In this document: positions 1 through 8,257 of the stretch, piece by piece
Position numbering within the stretch: the first letter of the stretch is position 1
Layout of the letters: every line of letters begins with the position of its first letter
DNA from: Corynebacterium sp.
GTDB lineage: Bacteria > Actinomycetota > Actinomycetes > Mycobacteriales > Mycobacteriaceae
Direction of reading: 5' to 3'
NCBI RefSeq assembly: GCF_030538285.1
Contig: NZ_JAUNUG010000031.1
Coordinates: forward strand, 1-36,148
Length of the DNA stretch: 36,148 nt
Translations under genes and position numbers: made by a program
Notes under the pieces: model-generated
The model's database searches: none
Seen by the model: the letters and a program-made list of their open reading frames with translations, nothing else
Told to the model about the DNA's origin: nothing

Positions 1-254
1 GTCTTCTTCGTGGTCTTCTTGGTGGCCTTGCGGGTGCGCTTGGCCGGGGCCGGCTCCGGCTCCTCCAGCTCGGCGGCGACCTTGGAGTAGATCAGGCCCT
101 TCGGCTCGACGCCGAGCATGCACATCAGGGTCACTCCGTCCAGGAAATCCTGCGCGTAGGTGGCGACGATCCGGCGCGCGGACGCGGCGGTCTCCTCCTC
201 GACGGCGTGCAGGGCCTCGGGGGTGGGGCGGGTGTCAGTGACCTTGGGCGGCAC
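1..254 (-). CDS. Hypothetical small protein with Lys/Thr-rich C-terminal tail (3' end cut by window)
   Basis: A GTG start at 254-252 is preceded by a strong AGGAGG about 5 nt upstream. The visible 84 residues begin VPPKVTDTRPTPEAL. They form an acidic, probably helical segment, then a tail with repeated Lys/Thr/Arg (AKRTRKATKKTTKK) that runs off the window edge. I see no signal peptide or membrane segment. The basic tail recalls histone H1-like or heparin-binding tails of actinobacterial proteins and could bind nucleic acid or polyanions, but that is inference and I do not recognise the family. It lies 52 bp downstream of thrE on the same strand. A TAGAAT hexamer (minus strand, 304-299) could be its own -10 element. 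Confidence 0.7.
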   Translation of the reverse strand, partial: MPPKVTDTRPTPEALHAVEEETAASARRIVATYAQDFLDGVTLMCMLGVEPKGLIYSKVAAELEEPEPAPAKRTRKATKKTTKK

Positions 255-306
255 GGATCCTCCTGTAAAAGTGGTGGTCAGGGCACAGTAGATTAGCCAT
301 TCTACG

Positions 307-1770
307 CTACTGGCGCGGGTTTTTCCGCACTCGCCTGGTGGGGCGCTCTGCCAGCTGCTGGAAGGTGACGCGACGGGCGCGTCGGAAAGCTCGGTAGGGG
401 CGCAGGGTCGGCGGACGACGCAGGCGGGCGGCGATCCACTCGCCGAGGACCACACCCGCCGCCAGGCCGGAGGCGATGGCCAGGGCGAGGGCGATGTTGG
501 TGAACCCGGCCAGGGTCTGCTCGTGGAGGGAGGCGTACATGCCCCGGTAGACGGCCAGCCCGGGCAGGAAGGGGGTGATGCCGGCGACGGCGGTGATGAG
601 CGGCGGGATGAGGAAGCGACGGGCGAGCAGGCCACCGGCCAGGCCGACGACGACGGCCGCCATCGACGACGCGATGACCGGGCCGGTACCCGCCGGAATG
701 AGCACCAGGTAGTAGAACGCCGATCCGGCGGTGCCGGTGACACCGGAGAGCAGCACCGAGGACCACTCGGCGTAACAGGCGATGGCGAAGGCTGCGGCCG
801 CCAACCCGCCGCACATCACGCGCACACCAATCGACGTGAAGTTCGGTGGGGCATAGGTCTGCAGGGGCGGCAGGGCGATGCCCAGCATGGACACCAGCTG
901 GATACCGATACCCACGCCCGCGACGATCGCGCCGGTGAACAGCATCGTCTCAAAAAAGCGTGCCGACGCCGTCACCGGGGCCCCGGTGATCCCGTCCTGC
1001 AGTGACTGCACCAGCGTCAGCCCGGCCAGCAGGACGATGATGCCGGAGGCGATGACCTGGCTGGGGGAGTTCTGCACCCCGCGCTCCGCGGCCAGTGCGT
1101 AGATCACCGCCGCGGGCACGGTGGCGATGATCCCGCCGAAGACATTCTGGAAGAAATAGGGCAGCCGGTGGCGCTCCAGGAAGGTGTTCACCGACATGAT
1201 GAGCACGGCGGTGAGGAAGGCGGTGCCCACCACGATCGGCCCACCGCCGAGCAGACCGGCGACCGCCCCGCCGAGCAGCCCCCAGCCCAGGATCGACGTG
1301 AACACGCCGTAGGAGGCGGGCCGGCGAGTGATCTCGTCGAGAATCTTCTCCGCCACCTCCGGCGGAGTGGCACCGGCCTGGATGGAACGGATGAGGCGGT
1401 CCACCTCGGAGAGGCGGGAGAAATCCAGGGTCATCTTCCGCACGACGCGGAACACCGACACCGGGGTTTTGCGGGTGGTGCCGATCTGGGTGAACGCCGT
1501 GATGGTGTTCATTGTGATGTCGATATGGCAGTAGTGCAGGCCGTAGGCGCCGGCGACGGCGTGGATCTGCGCCTTGGTATCCGAGTTCGAGGTCCCCGAG
1601 GACAACAGAATGTCACCGATTCGGACGGCCAGGTCCATGACGGCGGCGACCTGCGCCTGGTCAGTGAGGTCAATGGGCGCCAGAGGTGAGGGCGGCGGGG
1701 CGGCCTTGGCGGCATCAATGGTGGCGATGCGGCCCGATCCGGACAGCAGGCGGTCAAACAAGGAGGGCAC
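307..1770 (-). CDS. thrE: Threonine/serine exporter ThrE
   Basis: Inner-membrane exporter of L-threonine and L-serine (ThrE family, founder member from C. glutamicum). The 487-aa length is close to the 489 aa I recall for that protein. The cytoplasmic N-terminal part carries the family blocks IDAAKAAPPPSPLAPIDLTD, IGDILLSSGTSNSDTK and EVDRLIRSIQAGATPPEVAEK. About ten hydrophobic segments follow, with LVQSLQDGITGAPVTASARF and GEWIAARLRRPP near the end. The frame stays open upstream through the tRNA gene, so the start was placed at GTG 1770-1768 (MPSLFDRLLSGSG), just before the first conserved block. There is no Shine-Dalgarno. TAGAAA lies 7 nt before the GTG, suggesting a leaderless mRNA. Confidence 0.93.
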   Translation of the reverse strand: MPSLFDRLLSGSGRIATIDAAKAAPPPSPLAPIDLTDQAQVAAVMDLAVRIGDILLSSGTSNSDTKAQIHAVAGAYGLHYCHIDITMNTITAFTQIGTTRKTPVSVFRVVRKMTLDFSRLSEVDRLIRSIQAGATPPEVAEKILDEITRRPASYGVFTSILGWGLLGGAVAGLLGGGPIVVGTAFLTAVLIMSVNTFLERHRLPYFFQNVFGGIIATVPAAVIYALAAERGVQNSPSQVIASGIIVLLAGLTLVQSLQDGITGAPVTASARFFETMLFTGAIVAGVGIGIQLVSMLGIALPPLQTYAPPNFTSIGVRVMCGGLAAAAFAIACYAEWSSVLLSGVTGTAGSAFYYLVLIPAGTGPVIASSMAAVVVGLAGGLLARRFLIPPLITAVAGITPFLPGLAVYRGMYASLHEQTLAGFTNIALALAIASGLAAGVVLGEWIAARLRRPPTLRPYRAFRRARRVTFQQLAERPTRRVRKNPRQ

Positions 1771-1838
1771 GGCGCCATTTCTATCACGTATGGGGGCTGC
1801 GGTAGCATTTCGGGCAGGCGGGGTAGTTTTCCGCCGGT

Positions 1839-1911
1839 GCTGGAGTGGCGCAATCGGTAGCGCAACGGTCTTGTAAACCGTAGGTTGCGAGTTCAAGTCT
1901 CGTCTCCAGCT
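1839..1911 (+). tRNA. tRNA-Thr (anticodon UGU)
   Basis: A complete cloverleaf of 73 nt. The acceptor stem GCTGGAG (1839-1845) pairs with CTCCAGC (1904-1910), with discriminator T. The anticodon stem ACGGT/ACCGT (1865-1869 / 1877-1881) encloses loop CTTGTAA, giving anticodon TGT at 1872-1874. The T-arm has the GTTCAAGTC box. CCA is not encoded. It is divergent from thrE. Confidence 0.97.
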
Positions 1912-1988
1912 CGGATCGCATCGTGGTTGCTGGGCGTTTCCTTGTTTTGCAGGGGTGTTCCCGATTGAACTGGTGCGGACCATGGCAC

Positions 1989-2028
1989 GGCAACTCGCGT
2001 TGCCCGGGGTTCGAGTCCCCTCCTCCTT
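1989..2028 (+). other. tRNA-like 3' half (variable-arm and T-arm hairpins), no cloverleaf found
   Basis: Two adjacent hairpins are visible. The first is GGCAAC-TCGC-GTTGCC (1989-2004), perfect, like a long class II variable arm. The second is GGGG-TTCGAGT-CCCC (2006-2020), whose core GGTTCGAGTCC matches the T-arm/B-box consensus exactly. CCTCCTCC follows and could be the 3' acceptor strand. No matching 5' acceptor strand, D-arm or anticodon arm can be built upstream, so this looks like the 3' half of a lost Leu/Ser/Tyr-type tRNA or a mimic of one. Confidence 0.4.
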
Positions 2029-2117
2029 TTAACACAGGGTGGCTGCCGCCCGGAATCTCCTGGCGTTGGCCTGCAGCCCGGCCCGAGCCCGCACCAGGTG
2101 CGGGGGACGCCCCGACC

Positions 2118-2234
2118 ACCCGGGCTCGCCTGGCCAGCGCCAAGGTGTTGGAGCAGAACTCCGTGTTGGCGCAGATCCGCATGCTCGAGGCACTGCCGCC
2201 GGGGTCGACCGTAGAATGGTCGGCGACCACCTGA
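2118..2234 (+). pseudogene. Possible remnant of the C-terminus of an SPFH/stomatin-like protein
   Basis: An open frame translates to RARLASAKVLEQNSVLAQIR followed by MLEALPPGSTVEW and a stop at 2232-2234. The pattern of a helix ending in AQIRMLEAL followed by a short GST-V-W strand resembles the end of SPFH-domain proteins. The frame upstream shows no protein-like sequence and has no good start, so any gene would be reduced to its last 35-40 codons. This is family recall only; a chance match is possible. Confidence 0.25.
2212..2217 (+). promoter_or_regulatory. Probable -10 element of ddh
   Basis: TAGAAT fits the corynebacterial TANAAT consensus. A transcript starting about 7 nt downstream would have a leader of roughly 40 nt that includes the AGGAG at 2246-2250. 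No convincing -35 is visible. Confidence 0.45.
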
Positions 2235-2261
2235 TCCCGCACAACAGGAGAACTAAAGCGC

Positions 2262-3221
2262 ATGGCCCCCATCAGGATCGCGATCGTCGGTTACGGCAAC
2301 CTCGGCAAGTCCGTGGAGAAGCTCATCGGACAGCAGCCCGACATGGAGCTGGCGGGTATCTTCTCCCGCCGCGACAGCCTCGACACCGAGGCCGCGGTGT
2401 GGCCGGTCGCCGAGTTCGGCTCTTACACGCAGCGTTTCGACGTCGCCGTCCTCTGCCTCGGTTCCGCAACGGACATCCCGGAGCAGGCACCGGAGTTCAT
2501 CCGGCACGCGAACACCGTCGACACCTACGACAACCACCGTGATGTCCCCCGCCACCGCGCGGAGATGGACCAGGCAGCGCGTGAGAACGGCACCGTCGCG
2601 ATCGTGTCCACCGGCTGGGACCCGGGCATGTTCTCCCTCAACCGCACCATCGCCCAGGCGCTCCTGCCGGGCGGGCAGCAGCAGACCTTCTGGGGTCCGG
2701 GCCTGTCCCAGGGCCACTCGGATGCGGTGCGCCGTGTCGCAGGTGTGAAAAAGGGCGTGCAGTACACCATCCCCTCCCCGGAGGCTCTCGACGCCGCGCG
2801 TAAGGGCGAGGAAGGCCTGACCGGCAAGCAGGCCCACCTGCGCCGCTGCTTCATCGTCGCGGATGAGGCGGATCAGGAGCGCATCGAGAACGAGATCCGC
2901 ACCATGCCCGATTACTTCGTCGGCTACGAGGTGGAGGTGAACTTCATTGACGAGGCCACCTTCGACTCCGAGCACACCGGCATGCCGCACGGCGGTCATG
3001 TCATCACCGCGGGTGACACCGGCGGCTATGTGCAGTCCATCGAGTACAACCTCGAGCTGGAGCGCAACCCCGATTTCACCGGTGCCTGCGCCCTCGCCTA
3101 CGCCCGCGCGGCCCACCGCCTGCGCGAGGCCGGCCAGTCCGGCGCCTACACCGTGCTCGAGGTCGCCCCGTACCTCATTTCGCCCACCCCGCTGGACGAG
3201 CTCATCGCACGCGACGTGTAG
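2262..3221 (+). CDS. ddh: meso-Diaminopimelate D-dehydrogenase
   Basis: NADPH-dependent enzyme that makes meso-diaminopimelate from tetrahydrodipicolinate and ammonia in one step. It feeds lysine and peptidoglycan synthesis and is a hallmark of C. glutamicum. The 319-aa protein starts with a Rossmann dinucleotide motif (IAIVGYGNLGKSVEKLI, residues 5-21). Family blocks follow: GSATDIPEQAP, TVDTYDNHRD, STGWDPGMFS, FWGPGLSQGHSDA, MPDYFVGYEVEVNFIDEATF and HTGMPHGGHVIT. It ends in LDELIARDV, nearly as in C. glutamicum. The ATG at 2262 has AGGAG at 2246-2250 (somewhat distant). Its last 20 bp overlap, tail to tail, the end of the exporter gene at 3202-4494. Confidence 0.97.
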   Translation: MAPIRIAIVGYGNLGKSVEKLIGQQPDMELAGIFSRRDSLDTEAAVWPVAEFGSYTQRFDVAVLCLGSATDIPEQAPEFIRHANTVDTYDNHRDVPRHRAEMDQAARENGTVAIVSTGWDPGMFSLNRTIAQALLPGGQQQTFWGPGLSQGHSDAVRRVAGVKKGVQYTIPSPEALDAARKGEEGLTGKQAHLRRCFIVADEADQERIENEIRTMPDYFVGYEVEVNFIDEATFDSEHTGMPHGGHVITAGDTGGYVQSIEYNLELERNPDFTGACALAYARAAHRLREAGQSGAYTVLEVAPYLISPTPLDELIARDV

Positions 3222-4494
3222 TCGGATCCTGCACCGGGATGAGTAGCAGGGCGCCGACCAGTAGCACCAGGCCGATGCCGAGGATGCCGAAACGGTCGGC
3301 GCCGCCCAGGGTGACAAAGAGGCCGAAGGCGATGGGGGACAGCCACGACACGGCTCGCCCGGTGGTGACATACAGCCCGAAGAGCTGCCCCTCCGTGCCC
3401 TCCGGCGCCACGCGCGAGAGGAAGGAGCGGGCGGCGGACTGGGCGGGGCCGACGAACAGGCACAGCACCAGGCCGAAGATCCAGAACATGGCGGGGCCCT
3501 CCACGAAGTAGAGCACGCCGGCCGCGCCGATCATCAGCACCAATGAGGCGATGATGATGGGCTTAGGGCCGAGGCGATCGTCGAGAAGCCCGCCCAGCAT
3601 GGCGCCCGCCGCGGCGGCGACATTGGCGGCGACGCCGAAGATGAGGACATCACCCGGGCTGAGCCCATAGACGGTGACGGCGAGGATCGCGCCGAATGTG
3701 AACACGCCGGCCAGGCCGTCGCGGAACACGGCGGAGGAGACGAGGAAGTAGACGGCGTTGCGGTCACGGTGCCAGAGCTCGCGGATGGTGCCGATGAGAC
3801 GTCGATAAGCATCCACGACGCCCTCCGTGGCGGCCGCACCGCTGGGTGCGATCTCGGGCACCCGGAACAGCACCGGCAGGGCGAAAACGCCGAACCACAC
3901 GGCCGCGAACACGGCCACCAGGCGGATGTTTAGCCCGCCCTCGGTGGGCAAAGAGAAAATGCCGCCCTCGCCGGCGACGAAACCGAAGTAGCAGATGAGC
4001 AACAGGATGATGCCGCCCGCGTACCCCATGCCCCAGCCGTAACCGGAGACACGGCCGACATTATCTTCCGTGGAGATCTGGTTGAGCTGCGCGTAGTAGT
4101 TGACCTCCGCGAACTCGAAAAGCACCGAGGCGATCGCCATGATGATGGCGCCGATCCAGAAGTAGACGGGGGCATCATTGCGTACCACGAACAGGGAGAA
4201 CATCAGCGCCACGGTGACAAACGTCCACACCGCCAGGGAGCGGCGGCGCGTTCCGTGCAGATCCGAGCGCTGCCCGATGATCGGCGCCACCACCGCGATG
4301 AGGACACCCGCCACCGCCATCACCCAGCCGTACAACGTGGCCGGCGTGTAGGCGGTGTCCAGCGTCGCGCCCACCGAATCGGTGAGGTAAACGGAGAAGA
4401 TGAAGGTCACCAGCACGGCGTTGAAGGCCGCGGACCCCCAGTCCCACAGGGCCCAGGAGGTGACGGTGACCCGGTCGGTGCGCATGGTGCTCAT
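3202..4494 (-). CDS. MFS transporter, UMF1/Atg22-like family
   Basis: Integral membrane protein of 430 aa with about 12 hydrophobic segments. It begins TVTSWALWDWGSAAFNAV, the typical opening of UMF1/Atg22-like permeases. Other family-like blocks are FEFAEVNYYAQLNQIS and GRVSGYGWGMGYAGGIILLL. The substrate cannot be read from sequence; bacterial relatives are annotated as possible amino-acid or drug exporters. The ATG at 4494 lies 9 nt after the TetR gene stop, so it is the third gene of an exporter-TetR-exporter operon. Its 3' end overlaps the end of ddh by 20 bp, so convergent transcription could form a short antisense region. Confidence 0.85.
   Translation of the reverse strand: MSTMRTDRVTVTSWALWDWGSAAFNAVLVTFIFSVYLTDSVGATLDTAYTPATLYGWVMAVAGVLIAVVAPIIGQRSDLHGTRRRSLAVWTFVTVALMFSLFVVRNDAPVYFWIGAIIMAIASVLFEFAEVNYYAQLNQISTEDNVGRVSGYGWGMGYAGGIILLLICYFGFVAGEGGIFSLPTEGGLNIRLVAVFAAVWFGVFALPVLFRVPEIAPSGAAATEGVVDAYRRLIGTIRELWHRDRNAVYFLVSSAVFRDGLAGVFTFGAILAVTVYGLSPGDVLIFGVAANVAAAAGAMLGGLLDDRLGPKPIIIASLVLMIGAAGVLYFVEGPAMFWIFGLVLCLFVGPAQSAARSFLSRVAPEGTEGQLFGLYVTTGRAVSWLSPIAFGLFVTLGGADRFGILGIGLVLLVGALLLIPVQDPTTRRVR
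3798..3810 (-). repeat. GCTTATCGACG word, copy 1 (with TC)
   Basis: Minus strand GCTTATCGACGTC, inside the UMF1-like transporter and sense to it; read GCT TAT CGA CGT (AYRR). Confidence 0.85.
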
Positions 4495-4503
4495 GTCGCG
4501 AGT

Positions 4504-5019
4504 TTAAGACGGAATTCGCTCCAGCGCAGCAGCAATGAGCTTCTCCCTCGCGCGCGCGTCGAGGGGGACGTGGTGGACGTGGTCGTGCGCCCACAGGCCG
4601 TAGGCGATCAGTTGTACGAGGTAGGCGTCGGTGGATTCGGGTTCCGGCATCCACCGCTTATCGACGTCCGCCCACACCGCCTGGAAGTCGGGGTGCTGGC
4701 GGGCGTCGAGAAGCATGAGCAGTTCGGGGAGATCGGCGTTGCGCCCCATGGACATCAGGACCGCGCGCAGGCGCTGGGCGGGGCTCAGTTCGGCGGCAGG
4801 GGCCTCGGCGAGCTCCTCCAGTTCGGCTTCCCACAGGCTGGCGAGGTGCGTATGCACGCCCAGGAGCAGTTCCTGGCGGGAGGGGAAGTGGTAGATGATG
4901 CCCGATTTAGACAGGCCGGTGGCGGTGGCCAGCGAGTCGTAGCTCAGGCCCGCCAGGCCCTCTGCGCCGACGAGCTCCACCGCGGTGGCCAGGATCTGTT
5001 CGCGTTTACTCCGGCGCAT
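4504..5019 (-). CDS. TetR/AcrR-family transcriptional regulator
   Basis: A 171-aa regulator with an N-terminal helix-turn-helix: KREQILATAVELVGAEGLAG, then SYDSLATATGLSKSGIIYHF, close to the TetR consensus ending in YHF. The C-terminal helical ligand-binding part is less conserved; SKSGIIYHFPSRQELL places it near AcrR-like repressors of efflux pumps. It overlaps the upstream DHA2 exporter gene by 14 nt and is followed 9 nt later by a second exporter. It most likely represses this operon in response to an exported compound. The operator is probably in the exporter/poxB intergenic region, where I could not define a convincing palindrome. Confidence 0.9.
   Translation of the reverse strand: MRRSKREQILATAVELVGAEGLAGLSYDSLATATGLSKSGIIYHFPSRQELLLGVHTHLASLWEAELEELAEAPAAELSPAQRLRAVLMSMGRNADLPELLMLLDARQHPDFQAVWADVDKRWMPEPESTDAYLVQLIAYGLWAHDHVHHVPLDARAREKLIAAALERIPS
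4656..4668 (+). repeat. GCTTATCGACG word, copy 2 (with TC)
   Basis: Antisense to the TetR gene, whose codons here are GAC GTC GAT AAG (DVDK). Confidence 0.85.
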
Positions 5020-6439
5020 GGGCCCCCCTCGGGTTGCCGCGGAAGAACCAAGCGCTGATCAGCGCGCAGGCGGCGGTGAACACGGCGAGGAAGGTGAGAA
5101 TGGAGAAGTAGGCCCCGTCGTAGGCCGCCCCGTCGAGGGCCGCGCCGGGCCGGGCACGCAGCTGGTAGAGCACCGGCAGGAGGGAACCCAGGATGGACAC
5201 CGACAGCAGGGTGCCGAACTCATAGGACACGGATTCCACGCCCGCGGCCATGCCGGCGCGGCGCACCGGGGCGGAACCGATGATCGCCGTCGAGGACACC
5301 GACATGATCGCACCGGCACCCGCGCCCACCATCGCCAGACCGGCGACGAACAGCGGCAGCATATGGTGGGTGCCCGCCCACGTAGCCAGGCCCACGCCCG
5401 CCGCGGCCAGGGCGAAACCGCCCGCGATGAGCGGGATGAACCCCACCCTGTGCAACACCGCCCCGCCCAGCAGGGAGAAGGGGAAGGCCGCCAGGGTCAC
5501 CGCGATGACCAGCAGACCAGCCTCCAGCGGGGAGTAACCGAGCACCAGCTGGAAACGCTGGGTGGTTAAAAGCTCCAGGCCGGAGACTGCGAACATCGCA
5601 CCTGCCGCCGCCAGGACACCGCCGGTGAAGATGGGGGAGGCGAAGACGTCGAAGGTGAGGAGGGGATCATCCAGGCGGCGCTGGCGGCGGGTGAACAACC
5701 ACGCGCCGATGACCGTGAACACGGCCGCCGCCAGCAGCAGCCACCACGTGCGCGCCGGGTTGGCCAGCTCCTTGATTGCCGTGACCAGGGCAGCCAGTGT
5801 GATCAGGGCGTAGAGGGAGCTGGGGAAATCCCAGTGCTTGGCGCGGTTGGGCATGTTTGGCGGGGCGATGGCGATGGTGAGGATGATCGCCGCCACCACC
5901 ACCGGCACGTTGATGAGGAACACCGATCCCCACCAGAAGAACTCCAGCAGCACGCCGCCGACGACGGGGCCGAGAGCCGCCCCGACCACCGCCACCGACG
6001 CCCACACGCCGATCGCCGTGTTGCGCTCCTGCTCATTGGAGAAGGTGATGCGGATGAGCGCCAGGGTGGCCGGCATCATCGTCGCGGCGCCGAGGCCGAG
6101 GAAGCCGCGGGCCGCCACGAGGAACCACGGGCCGGGGGCGAAGGCGGCGGCCAGGGAGGCCACGCCGAAGATGCTCAGGCCGATGAGAAACATCAGGCGA
6201 TGCCCGATGCGGTCGCCGAGGGTGCCGGTGCCCAGCAAAAGCCCGGAGATCACCAGGGCGTAGGCGTTGATGATCCACAGCGCCTGGGTGTCGGTGGCGC
6301 CGAGCTGTTCCCGCAGTTCCGGCAGGGCGGTGTAGAGGATCGAGTTGTCCAGCCCGACCATGAGCAGGCCCAGTGAGATGACCAGCAGGAACGTCCACCG
6401 CTGGGCGGGGGTGGAGTCGATGTTGTCGAGGTGTTTCAC
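5006..6439 (-). CDS. MFS drug exporter, DHA2 family (QacA/SmvA-like, 14 TM)
   Basis: Predicted proton-driven multidrug exporter of 477 aa with about 14 membrane segments. Motif A is visible as LGDRIGHRLMF and the antiporter motif C as VGAALGPVVGG; LALIRITFSNEQERNTAIGV and FFWWGSVFLINVPV are typical of the SmvA/QacA group. The frame continues upstream to overlap poxB. I chose GTG 6439-6437 because TACAGT (minus strand, 6453-6448) lies 8 nt upstream with TTGTAA 17 bp further (6476-6471), a good promoter for a leaderless start; translation begins MKHLDNIDSTPAQRW. Its stop overlaps the TetR start by 14 nt. Confidence 0.88.
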   Translation of the reverse strand: MKHLDNIDSTPAQRWTFLLVISLGLLMVGLDNSILYTALPELREQLGATDTQALWIINAYALVISGLLLGTGTLGDRIGHRLMFLIGLSIFGVASLAAAFAPGPWFLVAARGFLGLGAATMMPATLALIRITFSNEQERNTAIGVWASVAVVGAALGPVVGGVLLEFFWWGSVFLINVPVVVAAIILTIAIAPPNMPNRAKHWDFPSSLYALITLAALVTAIKELANPARTWWLLLAAAVFTVIGAWLFTRRQRRLDDPLLTFDVFASPIFTGGVLAAAGAMFAVSGLELLTTQRFQLVLGYSPLEAGLLVIAVTLAAFPFSLLGGAVLHRVGFIPLIAGGFALAAAGVGLATWAGTHHMLPLFVAGLAMVGAGAGAIMSVSSTAIIGSAPVRRAGMAAGVESVSYEFGTLLSVSILGSLLPVLYQLRARPGAALDGAAYDGAYFSILTFLAVFTAACALISAWFFRGNPRGAHAPE

Positions 6440-6447
6440 GTCGCGTA

Positions 6448-6493
6448 ACTGTACCGACCGTTCATTACACTTACAACTTAGCGCATGTACGCT
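6448..6493. promoter_or_regulatory. Divergent promoters of the exporter operon and poxB
   Basis: Minus strand: -35 TTGTAA (6476-6471), 17-bp spacer, -10 TACAGT (6453-6448), with the exporter GTG 8 nt later. Plus strand: -35-like TTACAC (6465-6470), 17-bp spacer, -10-like TACGCT (6488-6493), with poxB ATG 7 nt later. The two -35 boxes overlap, so a regulator bound here could control both directions. No RBS precedes either start. Confidence 0.55.
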
Positions 6494-6500
6494 CGGGCGC

Positions 6501-8246
6501 ATGGCCCCTAACTTCGCACAGCAGCTCGTCGACACCCTGGAAGCCCACGGTGCGAAACGCATCTACGGCGTCGTCGGCGACAGCCTCAACCCCATCGTCG
6601 ACGCCATCGCCGACTCCTCCATCGAATGGATCCACGTCCGCAACGAGGAGGCCGCCGCCTTCGCCGCCGGCGCCGAATCGCTCATCACCGGCCGCCTCGC
6701 CGTGTGCGCCGGCTCCTGCGGTCCCGGCAACCTCCACCTCCTCCAGGGCCTGTACGACGCCCACCGCAACGGCGCCAAGGTCCTCGCCCTGGCTTCCCAC
6801 ATCCCCAGCACCCAGATCGGCTCCAACTTCTTCCAGGAAACCCACCCCGAGGTGCTGTTCTCCGAGTGCTCCGGCTACTGCGAGATGGTCAACTCCGCCG
6901 ACCACGGCGCGCGCCTCCTCCACCACGCCATCCAATCGACGATGGCCGGGGAGGGGGTCTCCGTGCTGGTGATTCCGGGGGATGTCGCCAAACAGGACGC
7001 CGGGGACCCGATGTTCCTGGAATCGACCATCGCCACGGGCCGTCCCGTGCTCTACCCGGACGCCCGCGAGGCCGCCGAGCTGGTGGAGGCCATCAACGCC
7101 GCCGACAAGGTCACGCTGTTTTGCGGTGAAGGTGTCAAGGATGCCCGCGAACAGGTCCTGGCCCTGGCCGAGAAGATCCATGCGCCCGTCGGCCACGCCT
7201 TCGGCGGCAAGATGCACATCCAGTACGACAACCCCTTCGACGTCGGCATGTCCGGCCTCCTCGGCTACGGCGCCTGCCACGACGCCATGCACGAGGCCGA
7301 CCTCCTCATCCTCCTGGGCACCGACTTCCCCTACACCGAATTCCTGCCTGCGGGCAACGTCGCGCAGGTGGACATCAAGGCCTCAAACATCGGCCGCCGC
7401 ACCACGGTCAAGCACCCGGTGGTCGGCGACGTGGGCGCCACGATCGACAACATCCTCCCGCACATCGAGGCCAAGACCGACCGCTCCTTCCTCGACGCGA
7501 TGCTGAAAAAGCACGCCGACACCCTGGAGAAAGTTGTGGAGGCGTATACGCGGGACGTCGATAAGCAGATCCCCATCCACCCCGAATACCTCGCCCACGT
7601 GCTCGACGAGCTGGCGGACGAGGACGCCGTCTTCACCGTCGACACGGGCATGTGCAACGTGTGGGCCGCCCGCTACCTCACCCCCAACGGCCGCCGCGCC
7701 GAGATCGGTTCCTTCCGCCACGGCACCATGGCCAATGCCCTGCCGCATGCCATCGGCGCCCAGTTCGTCGACCGGAATCGCCAGGTCATCAGCCTCAATG
7801 GCGACGGCGGCCTCGGCATGCTCCTCGGTGAGCTGCTCACCGTCAAACTCCATGACCTGCCGCTGAAGATGGTGGTGTTCAACAACTCCTCCCTCGGCAT
7901 GGTCAAGCTGGAGATGCTCGTCGAGGGCATGCCCGAGCATGGCACCGACCACGAGGAGGTTGATTTCGCGGCCATCGCGGCCGCCGCCGGCATCCATTCC
8001 GTGCTTATCGACGACCCCGCGCGGTTACGCGAGCAACTCGCCGCCGCGTTGGCACATCCCGGACCCGTGCTTATCGACGTCCGCACCGACCCCGACGCCC
8101 TTTCCATCCCACCGTCTATCACGTGGGAGATGCTCATCGGTTTCTCGCGCGCGGCGACCCGCTCCGTCTTCGGCGGCGGCGTCGGTGACATGGTGCACCT
8201 GGCGCGCGCCAACCTGCGCAACATCGGCGCGGCCGGCGCGGTATAG
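6501..8246 (+). CDS. poxB: Pyruvate:quinone oxidoreductase (pyruvate oxidase)
   Basis: ThDP- and FAD-dependent peripheral membrane enzyme that oxidises pyruvate to acetate and CO2 and passes electrons to menaquinone. The 581 aa match the C. glutamicum enzyme (579 aa as I recall) almost throughout: YGVVGDSLNPIVDAI, VRNEEAAAFAAGAESLITG (the ThDP-activating Glu region), SCGPGNLHLLQGLYDAHRNG, FFQETHPEVLF, HAIQSTMAGEGVSVLVIPGD and RHGTMANALPHAIGAQ. The ThDP/Mg motif starts at NGDGGLGML (GDG at residues 434-436) and ends VFNNSSLGM. The C-terminal SFGGG-type end (TRSVFGGGVGDMVHLARANL) is the likely lipid-binding region. The frame is open further upstream, but ATG 6501 matches the family N-terminus. 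Confidence 0.96.
   Translation: MAPNFAQQLVDTLEAHGAKRIYGVVGDSLNPIVDAIADSSIEWIHVRNEEAAAFAAGAESLITGRLAVCAGSCGPGNLHLLQGLYDAHRNGAKVLALASHIPSTQIGSNFFQETHPEVLFSECSGYCEMVNSADHGARLLHHAIQSTMAGEGVSVLVIPGDVAKQDAGDPMFLESTIATGRPVLYPDAREAAELVEAINAADKVTLFCGEGVKDAREQVLALAEKIHAPVGHAFGGKMHIQYDNPFDVGMSGLLGYGACHDAMHEADLLILLGTDFPYTEFLPAGNVAQVDIKASNIGRRTTVKHPVVGDVGATIDNILPHIEAKTDRSFLDAMLKKHADTLEKVVEAYTRDVDKQIPIHPEYLAHVLDELADEDAVFTVDTGMCNVWAARYLTPNGRRAEIGSFRHGTMANALPHAIGAQFVDRNRQVISLNGDGGLGMLLGELLTVKLHDLPLKMVVFNNSSLGMVKLEMLVEGMPEHGTDHEEVDFAAIAAAAGIHSVLIDDPARLREQLAAALAHPGPVLIDVRTDPDALSIPPSITWEMLIGFSRAATRSVFGGGVGDMVHLARANLRNIGAAGAV
7554..7566 (-). repeat. GCTTATCGACG word, copy 3 (with TC)
   Basis: Antisense to poxB, read there as GAC GTC GAT AAG (DVDK). 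Confidence 0.85.
8003..8013 (+). repeat. GCTTATCGACG word, copy 4
   Basis: Sense to poxB, read GTG CTT ATC GAC G (VLID), a frame different from copies 1-3. Confidence 0.85.
8069..8081 (+). repeat. GCTTATCGACG word, copy 5 (with TC)
   Basis: Sense to poxB, GTG CTT ATC GAC GTC (VLIDV), only 66 bp after copy 4. A truncated match, GCTTATCGA, also occurs at 8683-8691. Confidence 0.85.
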
Positions 8247-8257
8247 GCCCCCTCGGT

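Noticed and set aside
2253-3371. 372-codon open frame on the minus strand opposite ddh
   Set aside because: ddh is certain and this frame has no protein-like motifs.
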